Program-made: the position numbers and the translations under genes | NCBI GenBank assembly: GCA_029876055.1 | Contig: CM056878.1 | Coordinates: 3,782,001-3,846,000, forward strand | Direction of reading: 5' to 3' | Origin: Madurella fahalii | Taxonomy: Eukaryota > Ascomycota > Sordariomycetes > Sordariales | DNA: 64,000 nucleotides | Notes under the pieces: generated by a model | What the model was told of the DNA's origin: nothing | The model's input: the letters and a program-made list of their open reading frames with translations, nothing else | The model's database searches: none | Shown: positions 55,405 through 64,000 of the stretch, piece by piece | Position numbering within the stretch: position 1 is the stretch's first letter | Layout: every line of letters starts with the position of its first letter

Positions 55405-56047
55405 GTTTGCAGGGTAGAGTGTTGTTGATGGTCCGTGGTTCGATTGTGGAAACAAAATCGTTGAGGGAACCGAACGTCAGACTGACGGCGGAATCAAGGG
55501 CATAAAATACGGTATCCAGTGTTGGTTAGGTGATCAGGTACAACTAGCTGTGCAATCCGGTGTGTCGGCCGATGGTTGATCGGAAACGAGATGCGGACGT
55601 TACTATCACAGACTGAGGTGCCTTGCATGCCATTCGAGCAAAACGAGTAACAGTCAGCATATCCAGCACAATATTTCTAGCAACAAAACATTAAATGAAC
55701 ATGAGAGGGTTGCCAATTCGCGCTCGCTCTAAGCTCTGTTTAGTGGGGTTTGACGGGCACAATGACAGCAGTCTGCTTAAGGTACTAGGTAGACAGGTAT
55801 CGATGGCTAACTCGCTTTACAGCTTTGATGTTGCGAAAGAATGAGAGACGTCATGTGAAGGTGTCTATGTGTGAGCTAAGTTTCCCACAGCTCTGAGCTC
55901 TCCTCTTGGCAAAATGCAGATTCGCCCGCCCGACCCCCCACAACTGACTGCAACTATCTACCTACATTAACCGATACGTCGCCGAAACCATCTTCACTTC
56001 TTCCCTAATTAGTTGTTGCTACCGCGCATCGACCTATCCGGGCCATC
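55405..56047. other. Promoter region of the methyltransferase gene
   Basis: AT-rich spacer with TAAGGTACTAGGTAG near 55778. No gene recognised. Confidence 0.45.
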
Positions 56048-56917
56048 ATGGCGAACCCACAGTACGACGCTATCGGCGCTACTTACACCATGATGAAGCA
56101 GCTACCGACGGCGCGCATCGAGTCATCAAATCTCCATGCGGCCGTTGCCCCGCATGTCGGCGGCGCCCGCGTGCTCGATCTCGCCTGTGGCACGGGGTAC
56201 TACTCACGCTTGCTACTCGACTGGGGCGCCACATCGGTAGTGGGCATTGACCTCAGTGCCGCCATGATCGCGGCCGCCGAACATGAAGCGGCCCAGTCAC
56301 TCGACCCGTCGGTCAGGAGCCGGCTGCGATTTCAGGTCGGCGATGCGGCAACTCTCGGTCGTCTAGAGGATACCGACTCCGGGGCCGGCTTCAACCTCGT
56401 GGTGGGCGCGTGGCTGCTCAACTATGCTAGGGACGAGGACGAGCTGGCTGGCATGTTTGCAACCATCTCTGCGAACCTCAACGGCCCCGGTGCCATATTT
56501 GCAGGAATCACGCCACCGCCCGTTGCGTGCAAGGATCTGGACGCCTTTGCCGCGCGCATCAACGACGAAACGCTTGAGCAGCGCCGGCGCCGTCTCATCC
56601 GCGTGTCGCAAAGGTACTACGAGCGCATGACTTCCGAAAACGGCGACACCCCCAACGGCTGGCGCGTCGAAGTCGCGGCGCTGGACGCACAAGGCAAGCC
56701 GGCCGTTGTCTTTCGTAACTACCATCTCCCCATCGAGGTTTACGAGCGCGCCGCAAGGAGGGGTGGCATGCACGGCACAATCCAGTGGAAAGAGATTACG
56801 CTGCAGGACAGCATCCGGGAGAAAGCGATCCGCGAGTTTGGCCAAGAATTCTGGCGCGAGTATTTCGACGACTTAGGGCCGCATTTTGGTCTGCTGGTCG
56901 TTGCCAAGGGAAACTAG
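56048..56917 (+). CDS. Class I SAM-dependent methyltransferase
   Basis: Single exon, 289 residues. SAM-binding motif I is VLDLACGTGYYSRLLLDWG (about residues 41-60), followed by the acidic motif II VVGIDLSAAMIAAAE (about 65-79), and FQVGDAATLG at the adenine contact. LVVGAWLLNYARDEDELAGM is motif IV/post-I. The C-terminal half (residues 160-270) is a substrate-cap region with no subfamily signature, ending in HFGLLVVAKGN, a typical last beta-strand. There is no signal peptide or membrane segment; probably a cytosolic small-molecule methyltransferase. The nearest neighbours (P450 and MDR relic) are of types often seen in secondary metabolism, but no synthase lies near, so co-function is not claimed. 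Confidence 0.88.
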   Translation: MANPQYDAIGATYTMMKQLPTARIESSNLHAAVAPHVGGARVLDLACGTGYYSRLLLDWGATSVVGIDLSAAMIAAAEHEAAQSLDPSVRSRLRFQVGDAATLGRLEDTDSGAGFNLVVGAWLLNYARDEDELAGMFATISANLNGPGAIFAGITPPPVACKDLDAFAARINDETLEQRRRRLIRVSQRYYERMTSENGDTPNGWRVEVAALDAQGKPAVVFRNYHLPIEVYERAARRGGMHGTIQWKEITLQDSIREKAIREFGQEFWREYFDDLGPHFGLLVVAKGN

Positions 56918-57381
56918 GGTAGTGAAGTAAACGGGGCCATGAGTGACGATGTCAGGAGTGACGGCCACAGTTTATGTTCTGTTCCGCGCCATTATTTCAG
57001 TAGAGCTTTCCTAGTACGCTCTCAAGACGCCATCATGTTGTTATCATCGTTCCACCTTACCAGCGATAAACATGACAGGGTCCGCCAGGAAGACTGGTGG
57101 CAACTCTTCTGATTGACTCGACCTGTCGGCACACAAGCAAGCAGGATGACCCTCCGAGTTGTGCTGCTCTTGGTGCTGTCGACATGACCCCGCACATGCT
57201 CCCCTCCCCCCGGGCGGAGATGATTGGCGGTTCTGCTTGCACGACCGTTAGGCAGATTGGGCGTCCTCATCTCCAGAGCCTTGTCGCCCGCCATCAAGGA
57301 TTCCCACTTCCTTAATTCCCTCCATTCTCGAGGAAACAACGCATGCCCGCACATCCATACCTTGGCGGTGCGTTAGTTACA
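56918..57381. other. Promoter of the second STAND-type gene
   Basis: Spacer without recognised gene or RNA. C-rich runs near 57200-57215. Confidence 0.45.
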
Positions 57382-60300
57382 ATGGCCGAGATCATAGGGG
57401 TCGTCGCCTCCGCTGCCGGGTTGCTTTCTTTGTCAATCCAGATTGTCGACACAACGAAGAAGCTAAAGGCCAGGTCAGCAGCTATCAAAGGCTTACCCGA
57501 GACCATCGAGAAGATCGAACGTAACCTTGAATTTCTTCGTTTCTTTCTCAGCAGAGTTGAGGAGCTAAGCAATCTTCCTGCTGCAACGACTGACGCCCGC
57601 TACGGGCTTCTGCTCAGCACTTGCTTAGCAGATTACAGCGCCGTTTTCGATGTGCTAAAACGCCTTGAGCGCGGTTTGGAGAGGGGGATGTCGGCCAAGG
57701 CTTCCCGTTTGCGACGGCTCCTAGCACAAGGCGATCAAGCCATTGTTACCGAAATACGAAGCCTTGACCAGCTGGAACGGCGAGCTTATGAGCATATCAC
57801 GCTGTAAGCAACTATCTAGCAACCGTTATTGGTATTCAGCGCATTATCACTGATATTAGCAACTAGGGTAATGCTGTGAGTTCCGTGGTTACGAGACTTA
57901 CCGGGTGGGTGTTCGAGACGTGACACGATGACTGATAAGTCTCTCTAGGGCACTAGTAGACAACAAGATAACAGCAACTGTGGCTCAGACTGCTGGTATT
58001 CAGCCGGGGCCGACCGAGGACGGCCGTTCTGATGGCCTTGATTATGTCCCGGCAGAAATGGTCATGCAGTCTGTCCTTCGCAGCCCAAAAATCTCTTATT
58101 GCGGCGTGAGGCATTGCCATTGTTCCTGCCACGCTAAAAAGACGTTCTGGGCCTTTCGTTATACGCCGCTCGGCGCCATTTTCAGAGCTTGCGACCGAGA
58201 GAGCTGCAACGCTCGTCGATATCAGTTTTCCGTCCAGATACAACTTTCTTGGTTGGGTATCCCGATAAGCATGGTCGTGGGCGGAGAAATCATCACGGGC
58301 GCGGCGGGCTTCTTGATCAAGCCAGTGCTTGGTGGCGTGCAACGAGTGGTAAAGGCCACTTCGATGGGATTCAGGACTCTGGTCAGGTTGGAGCACGACG
58401 ATATCGACATACAAGAAGCAAAGGAGACCCTCAGGCAACTGTATCGGTCAGACCCTACCTTTAAGACGCACGTCAATCCACAAGGCCGCACATATCTACA
58501 GGAGCTTGTCAGATGCGGGCCTTGGGGGGAGTACGGCCACAGAAATGATCTTCAGCTCGAACTTTTGACGCTCTTTGTCGACGAATTCCGGGTTAAGTCC
58601 GGCATCGATACACCCGAGTCAGTACAAGTGCATTTTCCACGGGCTATTGTTCGCAAAGTTGCTAAAGCCCGTCATACAGATTTATGCTCGAGGTAGCCGG
58701 TTGGGGCTGCGAGTCTGCGCACTTAGCCATCGTCGATACACTGGTTCGCCTGGGACAGAGCTTCGAAGACACTGATGATCCACTCTTTACCACGTGGCCC
58801 GAGCCATGTATCCCACGCTCAGGGCCTTGGGAGATGTATGGGGAGCCCAACTTTGAGGCGCAAGATCCCTTTTATATCGACTTCGTTGCCCGAATAGTTG
58901 ATCTAAACGAAGGTAGTAGGCTCTCAGCAACGACAACTTCTGAGTGTGCAGATTCTGACAGTATCCCGGGCAGGCTTTGGCGGAACCCACCCGCTGCATC
59001 AAGCCGTCTGCCGACGGAATACAGTGATGGTCAAGGAATGGGTCGTCAGGTTGGGTCAAAAAATCCATGCTGTCAGCAACTTCCTCGGACAGACCCCCAT
59101 GCATGCGGCGCTTGCGCTAGAATCCAGCGATATTCTCAATCTCCTCGTCAGCCACGTTCCGGCCTTGATCGATGTGCCCGATAAATGGGGATTTACACCG
59201 CTAATGTACGCATTGGCGATGGGATACGGCCAAGCGGCTTCACTGCTCATCAAAAAGGGGGCAAGCCTCACGTCTCGCAGCAACTGGCAACAGTTGGACT
59301 TTGTCGAGTGTGCTTTCCAGTGGGACAAGGAGGACTTGATATGGGACCTTTTGCAGGATATCGAAGCGAGCCCCAAGGGACCATTTGACGTGTGGGCTCG
59401 GCTCGCAGAACAGACCAGGCACGTGGTTAAGTGGCTAACCTCGCCCATGAAGAAGAGGTGGATAGACCGATTCTGGGAAACCCTCTTATCCGCACCTGAC
59501 TTCGGCCATCGCTTGAATATGGTGTTTGGCGACAATGGAAGCACCCTTGGCCATCTTCTCAGAACGGTCGGAACAACCCAGAGACTCATAGACGCCGGCT
59601 TCACACGCTACAATTACCGAGACAAGTCGGGCAAACACTGTCTCTTTCCAGCATCGAAATCACTAAACAGTCAGGTTGTCGGTGCGCTGCTCGCAGCCGG
59701 TACGCGCGCCGACATCCGAGATCACAAAGGCAAAACATGTCTCCACAAGGTAGTCAAGAAGATTGGACGCATACCGGAGCCAGAATTTGCCAAAGTTTTC
59801 GCCGTTTTCACAGTCGTTCGTCTCCTCCTTTCAGCCTCTCGCCAACAAGACACTGAGCCCCTCGCAAGCATCACGGATGACTGCCACTGTCCCTGCTCGG
59901 AGAACGGCCATCTTGCCTCGGATCAACTGAGTGCCCAATTCCAAGACATGATCATGATCGACGCTACAAACCCGCTTTGGGTGGTTGAGTACCTCTCAAC
60001 GCTCGAAGACGCCAACCAATGTGAGGAGGCAAGACAGAGCATCCTAGCACAGCTGCGACTGTGGAAATTTTCAAGGCTTGGTATTCCCCACCGCTGCCGC
60101 TGTTTCGGGGGAGGGGAGGAGGAGGATAGACTTTGGGACATTATTGAGGATGAACAGAAGATTGAGGGGCTGGAGGCCGATATGGTGGAGCTCCGACAAC
60201 TCTCGCTCGACGATCTCAAGTTCTCCCTTGTCTCGATGATGCGCGAGTCTTATGAGGCGCTCAAGGTGGAGAGGGTCATGGAGGCGCAAGCGAAAGAAGA

Positions 60301-60813
60301 GAAGAGGAGACGGAATCCATATCAGCAATTCAACGTACGCCTCCATCCCGTTCTGTCTTTAACTTTTTTATGATCACCAAGCTTTCTGTATTTCTCTATC
60401 TTCCCGCTTTCTTTTTTTTAACGTTATATCAACAATGTGCTAATCATTTTCTTTTTTGGCATCCGCAACAGACAGAGCCCCTACCCAACTTGGTGGTAGA
60501 TGCGACCAAGGATCAAATTCTTACAAATCTCGATCTCTTCCTTGAGCATATAGAGCTTTTCGACTACTTCGACGAAGAAATCGAAGACTACAGAATCGAC
60601 CCCCTCCAGATAGTCTACAAGTACATAGAATACATCGGTATCCTAGGAAGAACTGAACCGATTCAAACTGATTGCGACCGAATAAATGCGATATTACGGT
60701 TAAGATTGGCGTGGGTTGCGTCATTTTTGGGGGCGATGGACCTGCCCGCGCTCTCAGAAGTGCTTGAAAAGTGGAAGCGAGTATATAGGCAGGCGAGAGC
60801 AGCATGGCGCTGA
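57382..60813 (+). CDS. STAND-type N-terminal domain protein with ankyrin repeats
   Basis: Exons 57382-57803, 57949 to about 58600-58690, to 58912, 58962-60334 and 60472-60813. The first 140 residues, MAEIIGVVASAAGLLSLSIQIV onward, are the helical STAND-associated N-terminal domain. A Cys/His cluster follows (VRHCHCSCH, FRACDRESCNARR). Ankyrin-like repeats span LGQTPMHAALALESSDILNLL, WGFTPLMYALAMGYGQAASLL, and RDHKGKTCLHKVVKKIG. A second Cys cluster is DDCHCPCSENGH, and the C-terminal 110 residues are acidic and helical. One junction is unresolved: between about 58597 and 58690 the frame moves by one base. Either an intron with a poor donor (GTCCGG at 58597, good acceptor CATACAG at 58679) or a real frameshift is present, so the gene may be damaged. 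Other junctions keep phase. A recognition/signalling role is inferred. It shares its plan with 4653-8591. Confidence 0.7.
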
Positions 60814-61594
60814 ATGAAGAGGCTATAGGCGATTGTAACATTTGTCGAGTATGTCTCCAGTATTGTCCTACCTATATTCGGTTGAAGGGAGGTTCACATG
60901 TTCCATTTACATCAATATTACCTTCCATGTTTCCTCCTCGCTCATGTTTGCCGCTTCTATCTGCCCGCCCTCATGCCGCCCCGTGTCATCGTGTTAAAAC
61001 ATTCAGTTGTCTTGTCTCTTTGCACGTGCGTCGGCAAGCCAATCCCAGTGAGCACTATAAGGCCCTTCTATTTTTGGTCTCTTTCTTTTTCACTATTTAC
61101 CTTTCCTTTACTACTATTTCGCGTTTTTCTACCCGGCCTATACGGCACGGTTTCCTAAGCTATTTATCCTTAGAGAATCCGGCATACCCTTTAATAGGAA
61201 TTAGGTAGACCGACCATTTGAATGAATGACGGGGTACAGCACAGAATGCTGGATACGCGAGGCTGGGCAGGACTTGGATTTGGAAAAGAGTGATACCAGA
61301 ACCGTCCAGGTCTCATGGCGTTGAGGGTTCAGGTTCTTTGTTGCAGAGGTGCTATACATAAGGTAACGAGATAGTACGTTGGCGCCGCCCACCACGACCC
61401 TCCTGTTCGAGCACTGAAGGCCAAGCCCACAAAACAATCACCTTGCCCGCAGTGATGCTCACCCGCTTTAAAGAAAGCGATACAAACCATTGGTGTCTGG
61501 TAGTAGTATCAGCGATACCATTCCGTTAACCGGCTAGCAGGCCGCTCTCCCAAAAGGCCACCTCCAGAAAAATCCCTAATAATTCTTCCTCGCC
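60814..61594. other. Intergenic, nothing recognised
   Basis: T-rich tract with pyrimidine runs at 61070-61130. No gene or RNA was recognised. Confidence 0.45.
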
Positions 61595-62007
61595 ATGTGC
61601 AAGATGAAGAGAGTGCTCTTCTTCTGCCCAGTAGCCTTGGACCAGAACACCTGCACTCTCTGCCCCTCTTACGATCCTAGGACCGGCATTGTTGGTCCAT
61701 ATGCAAAGCTCTGGGTCGACATCAACGGATGCTGCGGAAACCATCGTGAAGCCTTCTGCTGGCAGTGCTCCGAGCTGATAAACAACCCGGAAAATGTTCA
61801 GTTGCAGAGAGCCAAACTCGTCGAGTGTGAGAGGTGCGAGGCAATGCTTCGCAGAGAGAAGGAGCAAGAGCAGAGGAACCAGGCTGGTAGGTAAGTGGAT
61901 AAGTAAGTAGGTACCGAGCAAAAGGGAGTAGAACTACTGGTAATTAGATCATTATGGACTATGACAGGAACCCGCAGGCGCAACGGGTAGACGTGCACCC
62001 AATGTGA
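61595..62007 (+). CDS. Small Cys-rich intracellular protein, unknown
   Basis: Exons 61595-61890 and 61968-62007 (77-nt intron GTAAGT...TATGACAG) join in phase to 111 residues. Without splicing a stop follows four bases into the intron, so a 99-residue form is also possible. Cysteines form pairs suggestive of metal binding (CTLC, GCC, CWQC, CERC) around GPYAKLWVDINGCCGNHREAF. The C-terminal part is a charged helix (LRREKEQEQRNQ). There is no convincing signal peptide despite the hydrophobic VLFFCPVAL near the start. No family was recognised. Confidence 0.65.
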
Positions 62008-62136
62008 AGAACGCCACGGTCATGTGTATGAAATCAGCAGCCAATTTGTTTTTCTGGAAGACCATCGGATAAACCTAAGGTAAGTAATAAATAATACAGC
62101 ACCGGGCCATCGTTGACCTGGAAGCTACTGAGATGG

Positions 62137-62567
62137 TGTAGAAATACTACATCAACACCCGCATACCATCAAAACAAGGGGAGGGCAAAGACGGCCAAAT
62201 GCCAGACTGACCAGATTCCAGTAGACAAGACAGGTTAGGCGACACCTCAACAAATGGGGTTCCTGCTGTCCAAACAAGGTTGAAACAGCATGTGCAGATA
62301 GATGTTCCCCCTGGTCAGATGGAGACTAGTTCGCACGTAAAGAAAGCTCGTCAACTGAGCTTGTAACAAATGTGGAAAAGAGTGCTGAATTGATTGTCCT
62401 GTCTCAGTAAAGAGCAATGGCCAGGACGGCCCTATTTACAATGGTGCAAAAGAAAAATTTGGTCCTCGGCAAGCGCCAGGCCCCGCCGCCCCGGAGCGAC
62501 ATCCCAGTGAGTGTGGGCCTCTGATCCGAGGGACTCTGTTCCCTGGGGCCAGTTCTTCCAGCTCACT
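62137..62567 (+). repeat. Dispersed non-coding repeat, copy 2
   Basis: Aligns end to end with copies 1 and 3. The left end is TGTAGAAATACTAC; the right end is AGTTCTTCCAGCTCA. The palindromic motifs are decayed here (CCCCTGGTCAGATGG near 62308 and CTCTGATCCGAGGG near 62520). No open frame, and no obvious target-site duplication at the ends. Confidence 0.85.
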
Positions 62568-63417
62568 CACTACCTTAGCCAACAACCCCCACGTGCTGAG
62601 GCAGAGGTCGGGCGTAACTTATGTCTTTCCCATAGAGTGGTACTAAGTAGTGCACATCGGGGCGGTTATCGGCACAAGAACGCCGGCGGTCCCGAATGGT
62701 TACATCAGACTAAGATCTGGGGGCCAGGGGTGTGGCAGGGCTACCAACCACATCTGGAGCGCGATCGTTTCGCGCCTAAATCGATCATAGGCAGTGGGGA
62801 GAAGCCGCCTGGCAGCAACCTCACGCGCTTACTGCATGCATTTCATTCGCCCCAAGTAGACAACGCCACTACTACATAAAACGCTTCAGACGCTGTCATC
62901 TGGGGGCCAAGCTTGGCACCAACGCCGGTGAACTAAGTGGCTTGTTGGTTCACGATGCAGCATCAGTGTGATTGGCCAAGAGTGACCGTTCAGAGCCAAC
63001 GGACTCTGCTGATCGCTGCAGCATCCCACCCAAGGGGCAGACTACCAGGATGGAGAGGAGGGGGCTGTTCGAATCGGCCAACGGTTAACTTGATATTGGC
63101 GATTACCTGAGCCCTGTTCCCGGTCTCCAGTCTCCTTTCCGCCGCCACGGGGGGTCGGAACACGCCTCGTCGGGGCACAGGTGCTCCGTACTGCACATTG
63201 CGCTCAGGGCTGATTACCTTACCTAGCTGACGTTATCTTGGTTTTCCGCATTTCCTCTCGTTCCCCCCAAATCCCAACCACCTTCGTACTCTACAGAACT
63301 CACGCCCAGCAAGCCGGCGCCGGAATCGGGCCCCGTTGCGGACGCCAATATCCGAGTGTGTTGGCTATGCTTCCACTCCGTCCAGAGTCGCCCGTCTGAC
63401 TTTAGTCTACACCAGCT
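62568..63417. other. Intergenic, nothing recognised
   Basis: Spacer and promoter of the right-edge gene. No gene recognised. Confidence 0.45.
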
Positions 63418-64000
63418 ATGGCTACTAGCATTGGCGTGCTCACAACGGTTTTTACCCCGCCCGCCGACTGCGCATCCAGTACCGGCATTCACGTCGTTGG
63501 CTGCGGTGACGGATGCGCCTGGTGGGCGGAAGGCCCCCTCGGTGCCGCCCACTGCTATCCGACCAGCTACAATCCCTCCCTCAACCACTACTACAGCCCC
63601 GGCATCTGCCCATCCGGATACACGGCGGCGTGCACCTCTCTACGCTCCATCGCTCAGGTCACCGAAACGATCCAGACATGCTGTCCGACGGCGCTGGGGT
63701 ACCATTACCGGTGCGTCAGGCCGACCTGGCCGTGGCAGAGCAGCCTGGGATGCACCGTGTATTTCGCCGACGCCACCTCGACGTTCAGCTTCCCCACCGT
63801 GACTTCGATCAGGGACGGCTCGACCGTCGTCAGGAGCACCGCGAGGACCGAGGTGGGTATCGGCGCGTACGGCGTCGAGATCCGCTTTCAGTCGACAGAC
63901 TTTGCGCCACGTGCGACGGTAAGTCCAGCGATTTCGTCCGAGCCGGTGAGCCGTTGTTCTCAGGACCACTACTAGGTGCTAACACTAGCATGGCGGTGTT
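63418..64000 (+). CDS. Cys-rich surface protein, N-terminal part (3' end outside window)
   Basis: Exon 1 is 63418-63918 (167 residues). A GTAAGT donor at 63919 and a GCTAACACTAG acceptor at 63988 give a 70-nt intron, and exon 2 starts at 63989 in phase 0 and runs off the edge. The ectodomain opens with TSIGVLTTVFTPPADCASS and carries cysteines in HVVGCGDGCAWW, AHCYP, GICPSGYTAAC, QTCCPT, YRCV and LGCTVYF. This resembles fungal Cys-rich receptor-like proteins that end in one membrane helix and a cytoplasmic tail, as at 14821. There is no classical signal peptide at this start. Without the splice the frame would stop at 63975, after unlikely sequence. Confidence 0.75.

Noticed and set aside
52164..56917. 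Secondary-metabolite cluster (P450, dehydrogenase, methyltransferase)
   Set aside because: No polyketide synthase, peptide synthetase or terpene cyclase in the window, and the dehydrogenase is dead; kept only as a weak hypothesis in the findings.

Overview
The window is nuclear DNA of a filamentous ascomycete, most likely a sordariomycete. The evidence is short introns (about 47-155 nt) with GTAAGT/GTATGT-like donors and CTAAC/CTGAC branch points, a Zn2Cys6 regulator, an AA9 polysaccharide monooxygenase, HET-type genes, STAND-like ankyrin genes, a heme-thiolate peroxidase and an intron-bearing nuclear tRNA. Genes are dispersed and monocistronic on both strands. No biosynthetic cluster is convincing.

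Layout: 1-786 is the tail of a multi-span membrane protein. 1.3-3.2 kb holds a secreted beta-lactamase-like hydrolase with one GC-AG intron. 4.6-8.6 kb holds a large STAND-type protein. 9.9-10.7 kb holds a Cys-rich cell-surface protein. 11.7-13.4 kb is a decayed HET gene, followed by a repeat tail and a 110-bp palindrome. 14.8-15.7 kb holds a Cys-rich single-pass membrane protein. 17.4-19.8 kb holds a Zn2Cys6 transcription factor. 20.2-21.1 kb is a frameshifted ubiquitin C-terminal hydrolase. 21.3-22.0 kb holds a YdeI/OmdA-family protein. 22.4 kb holds a tRNA-Arg(ACG). 23.9-24.8 kb holds the AA9 enzyme, followed by a dispersed repeat and a GFA-family protein at 25.5 kb. 26.8-27.7 kb holds a C2H2 protein. 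29.7-31.6 kb holds an F-box protein, with a decayed relative at 32.7 kb. 33.0-33.8 kb holds a chloroperoxidase-like protein. 34.9-37.1 kb holds an animal-type heme peroxidase. 37.2-37.9 kb is a Copia gag remnant. 39-39.9 kb is a branchpoint-bridging protein pseudogene. 40.5-42.9 kb holds a secreted dipeptidyl peptidase IV. 43.8-45.6 kb holds a Dal5-type MFS transporter. 46.9-47.4 kb holds a small secreted Cys-rich protein. 49.7-51.7 kb holds an inverted repeat copy and two gene relics. 52.2-53.8 kb holds a cytochrome P450. 54.1-55.4 kb holds ankyrin and dehydrogenase relics. 56.0-56.9 kb holds a methyltransferase. 57.4-60.8 kb holds a second STAND-type protein. 61.6-62.0 kb holds a small Cys-rich protein, 62.1-62.6 kb another repeat copy, and 63.4-64.0 kb the start of a Cys-rich surface protein.

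How it fits together: secreted functions (LPMO, DPP IV, peroxidases, small Cys-rich protein) and surface receptor-like proteins alternate with self/non-self recognition genes (HET, STAND-like), several of them dead. At least eight gene relics and four copies of one non-coding repeat make this an accessory, actively decaying region rather than a conserved core block. Splice models below were built by hand. Where exon phases sum to a complete frame this is stated.
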